Below the pieces are notes generated by a model. The model ran no database searches, was not told the origin of the DNA, and saw only the letters and a program-made list of their open reading frames with translations. DNA of 64,000 nt, from the NCBI RefSeq assembly GCF_954871325.1, contig NC_088778.1:21809120-21873119 (forward strand), written 5' to 3'. The stretch is from Gordionus sp. m RMFG-2023. Lineage: Eukaryota > Nematomorpha > Gordioida > Chordodea > Parachordodidae. Below are positions 37,486 through 48,373 of the stretch, one piece after another; the stretch's first letter is position 1; every line of letters starts with the position of its first letter. Made by a program: the position numbers and the translations under genes.

Positions 37486-38997
37486 TTATATTGGTTGACA
37501 TCGAATATTGAAGGATATCGCTCTTATAAAATCTGGAAGGCTTCGCACCCCATCACGGTATTCTTCGCAAAGTTTCTTTAGCCGAATCTGGTTGTTAGAA
37601 CTCTGCGATTTTGTTTTCGATGTCCAACTACCTACGCGCCATCTTTCAAGTTTGGTTTCGTCGGCAGCCACCTCGCATTTCATTTTTTTAATGAGTACCC
37701 AGATTGATGGGTGTTTATTCCCAACCAGATTAGAAAAACGATAATTCCAACCTTCGCATTGATTATTTGTTCGTTCTTCATCTGAGAGAGTGCTCTGATT
37801 CACGTTCCAGGTTTCTGGAAGAAATCGAGGCTCACTTCGACGTGTTTGGGATTGAGAATTGCTTCTCATGACCTCCCTTGATACTCCATTGACATAATTT
37901 TTATCGAAATAATCAAGAATGTCCTTACCATTGCTCGGAGTAACTGATCTCAGGAATGTCATTGCATTGTCCATATCACATAACGGAACGAATGCTAAGC
38001 CGTCCATCATGCCACAAAAAAACTTAGAGTTTCATCGGTCCTGTATTCGCTTTACAGACCCAGCTTCTGAATTTTTCTATGTGTACTCATCCTCTAATTA
38101 CGATGTGATCCCCTAATTGGAAAAATAAATATAAATTATTATACATATTGATAATCATACCAATGATACTCTTAACCGCGGTCATAGCAGACTTTTCGAA
38201 ATCCATATATATATATAATGGATCAGGAAATAAATCCCTCTTCTGACATTTAGACATTATTGTTTGAAATATTATTTCATAAGTACTTTGAGTTTTTTTC
38301 TGGAGTACACAATAAACCGCTGTAATAAAAATATTGTTTATTGCTACTCTAATCACATATAATTGTAGAATTTTTTGGGGACATGGCAAAATTATCATCC
38401 ATATACCACTCTGTCTTATTAGATATTAGATTCAAGGAATCATCTGTTGCGAACATTATTATGCGTTCTTCAGCTTGTGGGCCATTATCAAATAATAAAA
38501 ATCGTTTTGAGTTCTGGGAGCCACAATTTGCCCAATCACCTATAATATTTAAATTTTTATGAAAATATAATTATATTTAAACTAATACCTTCAATAACTA
38601 GGTCTTTCAAATTCTCAAGATTTGAAGGGTGTTGCATTGTTTTGTGATTCCTTAGAGTTCTTTTTATAGAATCTTCCGATAACATATGCGACTGAACTCT
38701 TTGGTCTAATTTTACAATTTCCTCTGTATAAATTTGAAGAGGTTTTGCCAAAGAGTCTGCACATCGCTTCTTCATGTTAACAATGGATTTCATTGCTACT
38801 AGTCCATCAATATTTGATGGATGATTATGAGCTGTATCAAGAACCGGGTCTTGATTATCGAGTGTTGAAAAAAGTATTGCTCGGCATTTAAAAGAAGAAT
38901 ACTTTGAGCAGCGCCATCTAATCTTGTTTGAGCATTTTTTATGTATGGTATAAGAATAACCTTCAAATATGAGCTTTCTAGGATGAATAAGATCCAT
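37486..38997 (-). pseudogene. FLYWCH-finger MULE transposase, lightly broken
   Basis: Minus strand, three blocks. 38997-38557: a FLYWCH zinc finger (YSYTIHKKCSNKIRWRC, FKCRAILFS, then TAHNHPS with the final histidines). A 40-bp-class GT-AG intron then leads in phase to GDWANCGSQNSKRF. Next comes the MULE DDE core with WYMDDNFAMSPK (first Asp), ILQLYVIRVAINN and YMDFEKSAMTAVKSIIG (second Asp), then GLAFVPLCDMDNAM and the C-terminal ERTNNQCEGWNYRFSNLVG with KHPSIWVLIKKM. Breaks: one frame change at an A-run between PK and ILQLY (about 38380), and a stop plus frame change around 38010-38090. Otherwise the family layout is complete, so it decayed recently. Confidence 0.85.
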
Positions 38998-39120
38998 TAA
39001 ATTTTTTTTTATAAAATATAAATTTTATAAATAAAATATTTTTGTAAATTTAATTTTTTTTTTGTCTTTATATACGGCATAAAGATCCAAATTATTATTG
39101 TTTAATTTTATATTTTAATT

Positions 39121-39472
39121 GATAAACAATTTTTATTCTTTTGATTAAAAATACATTTTAAAACATAATGATCATAATACATTTTAATATCTGTTCATTT
39201 AACTAGTTGCTGAACAATAATATTTTTAACAAATTATTAACTTGCAATTTTCTAAATACCAATTATAGCGTTTTTAATTTATAAACAATTTTTATTCTTT
39301 TGATTAAAAATACATTTTAAAACAATACATTTTAATATCTGTTCATTTAACTAGTTGCTGAACAATAATATTTTTAACAAATTATTAACTTGCAATTGTC
39401 TAAATATCAATTATAGCGTTTTTAATTAATAAACAATTTTTATTCTTTTGGTTAAAAATACATTTTAAAACT
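39121..39472 (+). repeat. Tandem repeat, units of about 150-159 bp, 2.3 copies
   Basis: ATAAACAATTTTTATTCTTT starts units at about 39122, 39281 and 39429. Each unit also contains ACTAGTTGCTGAACAATAAT and ATTAACTTGCAATT. A further partial copy of the last motif appears at 40045-40085. These lie immediately 5' of the MULE transposase gene, as subterminal or promoter-proximal repeats often do in such elements. Confidence 0.85.
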
Positions 39473-40150
39473 TTTAATAAGCTAAAAACTAAAGGTAGTT
39501 GCATATCAATGAGGTGAGAAATCATGAATAAATTAAAATTATCACATATATTCAAAATACCAAATGCAAAAAAATCGAGTATTTTCCATTTGCATTTTAA
39601 TGGTTTCAACAACTGAATTAAATTGTATATTGGGTCAATTTATATTTGTTTCTATTATAATAAATCACGAATTTATTTCAATATTCATCTTTTAAATATG
39701 CAATGAATTAAGTTTCTATTTCTTTATATACTGGCTGCTAACAACCAATCAAGTTATATACAGATGTATTTCTAAAAATTGATTATCTGCTTAAATAAAT
39801 TTGTATTTTAAAAAAATCTGTTTGGATTGGCCTATTTATGCAAGCAGTTACTTCTAATAATTTAGAATATATACATAACGTTTTAAGTATAAAAAGTAAA
39901 TATAAATAAACCATCATATTAGGGGGTAAATTTAGATGGTGCATCATATTCATAGGAGGCACACCAACTCCAGCAAGGCCCGTGACAGTAGGAGGAGGTG
40001 GGGGTGGAGGAAGCATGAATGGTCTATCAGCAAAAAGTTGATGAAGTCATAATATTTTTAACAAATTATTAACTTGCAATTGTATAAATACCAATTCAAT
40101 ATAAATTATTGCTAGAATATATTTAAATATGAGAGTGTATAAAAATAATC

Positions 40151-40280
40151 CCAAGGGGTTTTTTCCTGGGGGTTATTTTCCGGGGGTTTTATTTCCTGGT
40201 GGTTTTTTTCCGGGGATTTTATTTCCTGGGAGTTTTATTTCCGGGGTTTTTTTCCGGGGTTTTTTTTCCAGGGTTTTTTT
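40151..40280 (+). repeat. G-rich minisatellite, units of about 17 bp
   Basis: A degenerate unit TTTCCKGGGGGTTTTAT is repeated about seven times. Runs of four or five G separated by 12-14 T/C-rich bases make strand asymmetry extreme: almost no A or C outside the CC. This is the most G-rich interval of the window and lies inside the 36.8-41.7 kb transposon. Confidence 0.85.
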
Positions 40281-40775
40281 TCTCTAAAACAATGATATTA
40301 TTGCCCTAAAATGAATATATTTTATAATTTTTCATAAAATGGATAGCTAATATTTTTTTTATTTATTTGTAGAATCATAAACTAAATTTAGCTCAGTATA
40401 ATGATAAACTCTATATAATAAATTCTGTCCGAAAACAAATAATTATTATTTCGCATCTGGCTTTTAGGGACAAATAAATAAACATTCGAGCCGTATATAT
40501 ATTTTTATAAATCTTTCGGAGGGCTAGAAAAGGCCCTATGCAGATCACTAGTAGACATTGTGTAATATTTAACACATAAGTTTAGTTATTTTTTTTAGAA
40601 ATAAAATAATTGTAAAAATATTTAAAACTTATTTAGAGAATTATTTATATTAAATAACTATCAATGGGAAATTAATATTTCCATAAATATGTTAATTAAA
40701 TAATATCATACATCAAATAATCGAAGGAATTAGATTAAAATTAATATTTTTTGTGTCCCGGAAGTCGTTTGGCCG

Positions 40776-41056
40776 TTAAAAATCTATTTTTGAGATGTTT
40801 CCATTCTTAAATTTGCTGACAAATATATAATTAACCCTCAAGATATTAATTATCGCATAATTATATAAATCCATAGGTGTTAGTATATAATTTTCATAAG
40901 GACGTCGCAGGCTTGCTCTAAACGCTAACCTCTTAGTAATACTCCTTAAACTATCTCAAGGGGTTTTGCCAAGTGCAGCTGCAAAAAAATACCATTTTGC
41001 CTTGATCCCAAAATTGTTATAATGCTCACAAATTATTATAAAGTTTTTTTTAGGTT
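40776..41056 (-). pseudogene. Fragment of ATSHGK-type transposase-like protein
   Basis: Minus-strand reading gives NFIIICEHYNNFGIKAKWYF, then FAAALGKTP, one stop, SLRSITKRLAFRASLRRPYE and NYILTPMDLYNYAIIN. It aligns by eye with the gene at 45660-46771 (KNFINICHHEMDFGV, HFSATAHGKSVCDG, TVKRLAARASLQ). The catalytic-looking part upstream is absent. It shows that the same protein family has at least two insertions within 5 kb. Confidence 0.65.
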
Positions 41057-41657
41057 TTTATTCTCTCTTTATGTGGGGTGAAGAGATTATTAAGTTCACT
41101 TTTAATTATCATAGTTTTTTACTTTATTAATTTTCACAAAATCTTGTTATTTATTTCTTATAATGACTTCTAAATTAAGGCGTTTGCCTTATATTTAAAA
41201 CAATACAATTTTAATAAACGCAAAATAATGGGATTTTTTAAGGATTTTATATTTAATGCTACTGTTCACATATATTACTCATTTTTAAAAATAAATGAAT
41301 TACTATATATTTAATATAAAAATTTAAGCAACATTATATTTGAATTGTAATAACTCTTTACCCAATATTTGTCCAAATCTAGGACTTTGCACAAATATTA
41401 GGAAGTATAATGTTTATCTGTAAAAAAAATTTAAGAGAAAAAAGAGGTCGATTTTTATTTTATAGGCATTTCCGGTTTTCTATTTCCCGCTTTTGGTAAT
41501 TTTAATTAAATCAATTTAATATCATATTAAAGGGTTTCATGACCTATTAATAAAATTTAAATTATGTTTTTTAATTAATTTTTGATATATTTATAAATAT
41601 AGTGTATTTTGGAATTTTCGCATTTCTAAATTAAATTTTGCATTTCTAAAGATGGCC

Positions 41658-42869
41658 GTAAAGTTAAACAATTTCAAAAGAAATTTTTTTTTTTTATGTG
41701 ATAAATATTTAAAAAAACGGGTATAAGCTATATAAAAATAAAGAATCGTTATTATTTATTATAAAAAAAGGTAATAAAATACTGTAATGAGGAGGTGCAT
41801 CTAGGTTATGGCACCGATTTTACATTTTTATTAGTTAGTCTTTATACTAAAAATTCAATTTTTAAAAAAATCAAAGGGAGTCAGGTTGAGATTCTACATT
41901 TTTTGGTTGATTTTGGAATACAACATATATATGAATATTTACTTTAAATCAATCAGATACACCCTTAAAAATGATGTTACCCAAAATGTCGTTCAATATC
42001 TTTTTCGACTAAACACGTTTAAATAGCATGAATTTTTCATAAAAATATGGCAAATTTTCGAAGGCCTGAGTATTCTGGTCCGGCTTACCTGGTATTTTGT
42101 GAATTATAATTTAACCTACTTAATTTAATATTTATAGTTTTATAATGAAAAAGAATCCCGTAAATATACGAACAAGTAAAATTACAAAATTATTGATTAA
42201 AGGGTATGATTTAGATGCTAGGTTTTTTATAAAATCATAATCTTGTTTAAATTTAAAGTATAAATGTTATACCTTAAAATAATGTAACTCATGTTTTATA
42301 TATAAAATATCTAGGCTGTTTTCAATATAAAAAAATTTAAACTTTCTAAAGTTCTGTAAAAGCATTGCTGATAGTGTATAATTACAAATTAATAATTCAT
42401 ATATCTTAATTCAGGCTCAGCAAATTTTATTCTAAATATTGGAGATATTAATTCATCCTTTTCATTATATTCAATTTTTATAATACAAACTGGAATATAC
42501 AAATATTTTTCCATTTTTAATATGTGTATGGTGACTGGTCAGTAAGCATAATGGGAAAAAGTCCAATGGGGCCTTGGCATTATATAAAAAAACAAGGGCT
42601 TTAGAAATTTTTATATAAATTTTTTTTTTGATTATTAAAAATGAATATAAATCAAGAATATGGAGAATTGTGACATAGAAGTAAAATGTAAAATGAATTT
42701 TGATTTGCAAAGCTCAAATTAAGCAAGTGTTATCAGTTAGTTCTTATGTTTGGTATAACTATATTATCATTTATATGTTAATGATACTTATAAAAATCTT
42801 GAAGTAAAGAATATCTACTTAACAGACCACTTTAAAATAAAAAGATTGAGATATAGGCCAAAATATATG
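41658..42869. other. AT-rich spacer
   Basis: No coding exon, repeat border or RNA gene is supportable here. The first coding exon of BUD23 could lie in this stretch or further upstream, but I could not find its expected sequence. Confidence 0.4.
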
Positions 42870-44165
42870 AATACCATGTAATAAGTTCAAAAAAGTTCAA
42901 AAAATTTAAAAGGCTTCAAAAAATTAGTAAAACGAAAAGGTGGACAAAGGAATTTTTATTTTAAATGATATAGCAACAAATCTTTTGAATCAAAAAAGTC
43001 TCTTGATACTGAAGCTTTATTAAATACAATATGTCATTTTAAAACATTATACATCTCAAATATTTTTGAAATAATTGAGCTAAAACAACTGGTAAATATT
43101 TGAAGATAGTAAATCTTTTGTAAGTTCTATGGGTAATTTTCTTAGGCTATCCAATTTTTTTGGCTAATGATGGGCCTGATCCAATTTAGCCAATCTTTTT
43201 TTGGCTAAGACTTAGCGTAAGCTGATTTTGATTGGCTAAAATTCTGCCTTATTATAAATTTTATAAAAATTTAATTCAGATGGTTGACAATTGTCATATT
43301 CATTATTTTATAACTTTTCCAATGTTTTTTAATAAAATTAGGTAAATGAATATTTTAAATCTATTTAGAGGAAATTCAATATAATTTTGATATTCATCAT
43401 AAACTTTTCCAATATTTTTAATGAAATACATAATAATATTTTAAATCTGTTTTATTGGTAATTCAATAATGTAATTCAGAAGGTTGACAATTGTCATATT
43501 CAACATTTTAGAACTTTCTGAAACAAAATTAAATAGGCTTAGCCTAAAAAAATGCAATTATCCAACTATATTTATTAATGAAAATATGACTTTGATAAAG
43601 CCCAAAAATATTTTATTGAAATATTATAACTTAGTCATAAAGAAGTCTTCAGGAATTTCCAGATTAACACCCAAATGATGCACTTCAAAGCTACTGAGTT
43701 GAGGTATTTGTTGCTATTATTAATCAGATTTAACTGAAAGATTTTTTTAATCAACAACTTATCATGGATGTTCAATATTTCTCTCCTTGAAAATTTTGAG
43801 GATAATATTGTCATTAGCAAAATTAGATAGTGAGAAACTATGAAAAGAACTAATTTCATATTCAAAATTTTATGGCAAGATATCCTTAATGAAGTAGTTA
43901 ATCTTCTCAATTCATTTATTAGTGCATGGAAAATATTGCACCTTCCAGCAAGATAGAAATCCTTGTCATACTGCTTATATAAAAACATTATAATATCAAT
44001 TTGTTTTCATGTTCCAGATCTTAATCCTAATGAAAAAACTGAATTACTCAAACAAAAACTTAGTAAGTATCAACCTAGAATAGAAGATGTTTTTATAGAA
44101 ATCAATATACTGGAATGTGTGCCAAAATCTTAATAATAAATGTCATAAAGAATAGTCACAGTTAC
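42870..44165 (+). pseudogene. Tc1/mariner-like transposase relic
   Basis: The clear part is 43930-44140: CTFQQDRNPCHTAYIKT, which contains the second catalytic Asp (QQD-x-x-P-x-HTA), then PDLNPNEKTELL, which corresponds to the family's PDLNPIENLW with the final acidic residue, then KQKLSKYQPRIEDV. A Lys-rich stretch near 42900 (GFKKLVKRKGGQ) may be the DNA-binding N-terminus. The first Asp and the terminal repeats were not found, and numerous stops show old decay. Confidence 0.55.
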
Positions 44166-45659
44166 ATATGATATTGATAATATAACAAAATTTTAAAATT
44201 GCTGGGTCAAAATAATCATCCTTTCATATTGGGGCGATAATTTTGAATAGAATTTTATATTTATTTTAAAAAATAATAATTTGTATTAAATTTTGTTCAT
44301 TATATATGACAATTTAAATAAGGCTGTACGGGTCATTCCACGTCAAATGAGCAAAAAAATGAGATTTTCGGCCGACCCCCTTCGATTTTTTTAAAAATTG
44401 GTAAGCAAAGAAAGGTCAATGTAACTAAGAAATAGCCAAAATTTTAGCCTCGTAACATTTATATTTTTGAAGATATTAGGGTTCAAAGTGGCAAAAATGA
44501 CGTATTTTTATTTACCATTATCTGCCTTCATTCAATTAAGCATATCTTAAAAACTACATAATTGTAAATAACAAATTTAATATCAAAATTACGTACAAAG
44601 ATTCTACTTTTAGATAAAAAAAATTTTTTATTTTTTTTTCCAATTTTCGGTCATTTTATTTAATATATAAGGACTAAAAACGATTTTTTGGAAATAATAC
44701 GACCTTCAATTTTTTTAAAAAATTTAGTAGACATTATTATACTCTTCCTTTATATTTATAAAAAAAATTGGTCTGGGACGCGGCCATCTTCATTCTCAAA
44801 ATCGATAAAAATGTTTAGAAAAGTGTATATATATTTTCCCGAAAGGGGGCGTTTTTGTATAAAATTATATATTAATCAGTTTTTAATGGTTTTTCTTGGA
44901 CTATTTGATATAATTTAAAGGATTATTCATCTTATAAGTGAAAATAACAATAAATGGGGCTTTCATTCAATTATAGAAATTGTCTATCGATAAAAGAAAT
45001 TCAATTTATTACTTTATTATAAAAATTTTTGCCCATATAACATATATTTAATAAATATTAATAAAATATGTTCAATTAAGTTTCGAGTTCTTGAATATAT
45101 GAATCAGAATCTTGTGCATTTCATATATGGCGCCCTAAATATTAAAAAAATTACTATAATTTAAATTTAAACTTACTTTTAAAAGATTCTAATTTTTCGG
45201 TAGCGCATTTACTTTCTTGTGACGACATTGTATTGTATAACTACGGCCAGTAGCATTTAACAGTGAAACTAATGTCAAGATATGACATTTGGGCAAGCAA
45301 AGAGTGTCGTCTATCTTGGAAATGTAAAGGAATTAGAAGGTCCGGATGGGTGTAGAAACTTTATATATATTTCTTCCTGCTTTTGATTTTTCACTAAAAC
45401 AAAGCTAACCACCAATTAGAATCATAAGGATAAGTTAGGTATCATGATATTTCTCCAATAATTATACTTTCATCATTATATGATAACTATTCTAAAGTAC
45501 TTTCTATTGAATTGGAATATATTTTACTTTTAAATTATGTAGATCTGTTGGAATCAAGGTGTATTTTGTGTGTTCCAGGTATAGATCTAGTTTTTGAAAA
45601 TCTTTCCCTGAGTAATAGATCTTCGTAATCATAATTTATTTTGGTCATCTATTCAAAAT

Positions 45660-46771
45660 ATATGACATTAATATTTTCTTTAGCTAACTCGTACAATTCA
45701 TATGATGTGTACTTTGAGTAAGGCCTTGTAAACTAGCTCTAGCGGCTAATCTTTTAACAGTGCCACCAATCCCATCACAAACACTTTTCCCGTGTGCTGT
45801 AGCAGAAAAATGCCATTTCGCCTGTACCCCGAAATCCATCTCATGATGGCAAATATTAATAAAATTTTTACGTTTTTATACTGTGCAGCGGATCCACCGG
45901 AAAATAAAAAATTTTATTAATTAAAAAATTTAGCAATGTTTTTTTAAAATTATGTACTGCTATTGTATTGTGTTGCAAAGATTCGGATATCATTACATAA
46001 TTTAGGCAACAAATAATGGTAAAATTATCTTTATAATATATAACAAAAGGGTGAACAGTGGATTGAGCCTTATTCCAATGATAATTTTGTACTTCATCCT
46101 AAAGTATAAAGCTATAGTTTTCTTAAAAATCACAAAATTAAATATTGGTCTTCGTCTAAGTTCAATTTTAGATTGTTTTGATACAACGATTGTTGCGTTG
46201 AAATAAAAAAATGATAAAGATTCCATTTTTTTAAAAAAGGCATTGATAAATTCACCTACTGGTTTGGTTATTGTTTCAAGAGTGGTTCTATCTACGGATA
46301 GCCATTGTTTGTATGTTATAAATTCGATGTCCTTAGAACGAAACAATATTTCTATTTGATCGCGTAAATATGTTGACCCTGGACAATTATCACATTTGCC
46401 CATATAACTGGATGGTTGAGGCGAATTACAAATTATTAAGTGTAAAATATGTTTGTATGTTTTAAAGGGCAACATATCATTGGTTAAATTTGATCCAATG
46501 ATCATTAATTTAAAATTTTGGTGGTAGCTGCAATCACATACATGTGTACCACTACCTTCAACGAGTATACAATTTTTGGGCGAATGCTTGCGAATTTCGA
46601 AAAACCAATTTTAACATCAGGCCTCATTTCTTTAAAAAATATATAAATTTTTTTCAAATTATCTAAAATTAATCTCTTATGTATGGTATGGTATTCTTTT
46701 TTCCGTCTTTGGTCAAAATCGAAACGCAATCTTTCTTGACTGGCATGATTCTGCTTATTTCGTCCATACAA
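45660..46771 (-). pseudogene. Uncharacterised transposase-like gene (ATSHGK family), broken
   Basis: Read on the minus strand: MYGRNKQNHASQERLRFDF and KIGFSKFASIRPK (46771-46505), then SYMGKCDNCPGSTYL with two Cys pairs, EFITYKQWLSVDRTTLETIT and FKTYKHILHLIICN (46505-46002), then SGGSAAQYKN followed after a frame change by KNFINICHHEMDFGVQAKWH, HFSATAHGKSVCDGIGGTV and KRLAARASLQ (about 45900-45690). I recognise the pattern as a protein recurrent in invertebrate genomes (SDG-x3-QYKN ... ATSHGK-x-x-CDGxGGTVKR). Its position between long inverted repeats makes it the likely transposase. The SDG Asp, read here as SGG, may be a lost catalytic residue. Two or more frame changes are present. Confidence 0.6.
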
Positions 46772-46913
46772 TAAAATTCTTGTACAATTTTAACTGTATA
46801 TTCATCTATAGTTTTTCCAGGCTTGGGGTTAGGTGTTGATAGAAATCAAAATACCAAGAAATTTATTAAAAAATGAATTAATATAGTGAGCATGTGTTAT
46901 TGAATGAATAAAA

Positions 46914-47156
46914 CCCTTTCGCGCCCGAAATATTTCCCATGAACAAAAAATACTTGTACTTTGATATAATAAAATAATCATTTTGACATTTTGATATAAT
47001 AAAATAATGATTTTGACAGGTTAATGATAAAATATGAAATAATAAATATTGTTTTATAAATTAATATCTCTAAGTACCAACCATTAGTTTCTTTAAATAT
47101 AAAAATTAATTGACTAAAAATTTTAATGACAAATGATCTCGCTGGGCGCGAAAGGG
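46914..47156. mobile_element. piggyBac-type MITE, 243 bp
   Basis: A perfect 13-bp terminal inverted repeat CCCTTTCGCGCCC bounds the element. The right end is followed by TTAA (47157-47160), the piggyBac target; on the left the corresponding tetramer reads TAAA or AAAA and has probably mutated. An internal 33-bp direct repeat (TTTTGACATTTTGATATAAT and following) is present near 46965-47020. No coding capacity. It lies between the transposase-like gene and the right arm of the 44.3-48.2 kb element. Confidence 0.75.
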
Positions 47157-48373
47157 TTAATCAATTTTAAAATTTTTATTTATTTTATTGATTGAAACAC
47201 TTATTTATTGTTATTCTAATTTAGTAAGACTATGCCGATTTTAGAAAATCCGATCCAATATTTATATTGTTTTGGGTAATTTTATGATAATACTTTTATT
47301 TTGTATATAATTTCATAATAATAATAAATTAATATTTGTAATATTTTAAAAATATCAAATTATTTTAAAAAATTGAGTAGAGAAAATTTCGATATTATTT
47401 TTGGCGTCTATGAAATGAACAAGATTCTGATTCATATATTCAAGAACTATAAACTTGGTTGAATATATTTTATTAATATTCATTAAGTATATGTTATATG
47501 GGCAAAAAATTTTATAATAAAGTAATAAATTGAATTTCTTTTATCGATAGACAATTTCTATAATTGAATGAAAACCCCATTTATTGTTATTTTCACTTAC
47601 AAGATGAATAATCCTTTAAATTATATCAAATAGTCCAAGAAAAACCATTAAAAACTGATTAATATATAATTTTATACAAAGACGCCCCCTTTCGGGAAAA
47701 TATTTATACACTTTTCTAAACATTTTTATCGATTTTGAGAATGAAGATGGCCGCGTCCCAGACCAATTTTTTTTTATAAATATAAAGGAAGAGTTTAATA
47801 ATGTCTACTAAATATTTTAAAAAAATTGAAGGTCGTATCATTTCCAAAAAATCGTTTTTAGTCCTTATATATTAAATAAAATGACCGGAAATTGGGAAAA
47901 AAAATAAAAATTTTTTTTTATCTAAAAGTAGAATCTTTGTACGTAATTTTGATATTAAATTTGTTATTTACAATTATGTAGTTTTTAAGATATGCTTAAT
48001 TGAATGAAGACCGATAATGATAAAAATAGGTCATTTTTGCCACTTTGAACCCTAATATCTTCAAAAATATAAATGTTAGGAGGCTAAAATTTTGGCTATT
48101 TCTTAGTTACATTGACCTTTCTTTGCTTACCAAATTTTAAAAAAATCGAAGAGGGTCGGCCGAAATCTGATTATCCATACAAACCGTTCTGATGCAGATT
48201 TCTAAATTACGCCTATTCAAAAAAAAAATAGCAACACAATACCCTAGAAAAAACTATTTCAAGAGAAAATATAGCATTACAAAAAAAACATAGTATTTCA
48301 ATTAAATTTGAAAATCAAATTTTACATTTAAATCATTAATTAGAAAACTTAATTTGTTCCTTTATTTAAATAG

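Larger units (their letters stand above)
36796..41657. mobile_element. 4.9-kb transposon with long terminal inverted repeats
   Basis: GGCCATCTTTAGAAA at 36796 is mirrored by the complement ending at 41657, and both ends continue with GCGAAAATTCCAAAATACAC. The inverted similarity reappears around ACATTATACTTCCTAATATT (36950-36975 and 41383-41420) and TTGGG-x-AGTTATTACA further in, giving arms of about 220-320 bp. Inside, in left-to-right order, are a FLYWCH/MULE transposase on the minus strand, tandem repeats, a G-rich minisatellite, and a fragment of the ATSHGK-type protein. Either one MULE carries all of this, or a MULE entered an older ATSHGK-type element. No target duplication was found. 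Confidence 0.7.
44328..48180. mobile_element. 3.85-kb transposon with arms of about 770 bp
   Basis: The left arm (about 44360-45137) and the right arm (about 47395-48168) are inverted copies with high similarity, seen in shared blocks such as TCGGCCGACCC, GCTTACCAA, ACGCGGCCATCTTCATTC, GAAAGGGGGCGT and GATTCTGATTCATATATTCA. The extreme left tip adds CGGGTCATTCCACGTCAAAT, which lacks a counterpart on the right. A minus-strand gene fills the centre, and a piggyBac-type MITE has inserted into it. The high arm similarity suggests recent activity, or conversion between arms. Confidence 0.85.

Noticed and set aside
39783-40016. Minus-strand open frame starting MLPPPPPPPTVTGL
   Set aside because: The proline run comes from a GGAGG-rich simple repeat; the rest has no domain and lies inside a transposon.
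42471-42710. 79-codon open frame on the minus strand
   Set aside because: Low-complexity Phe/Tyr/Ile/Lys product without motif; likely chance.
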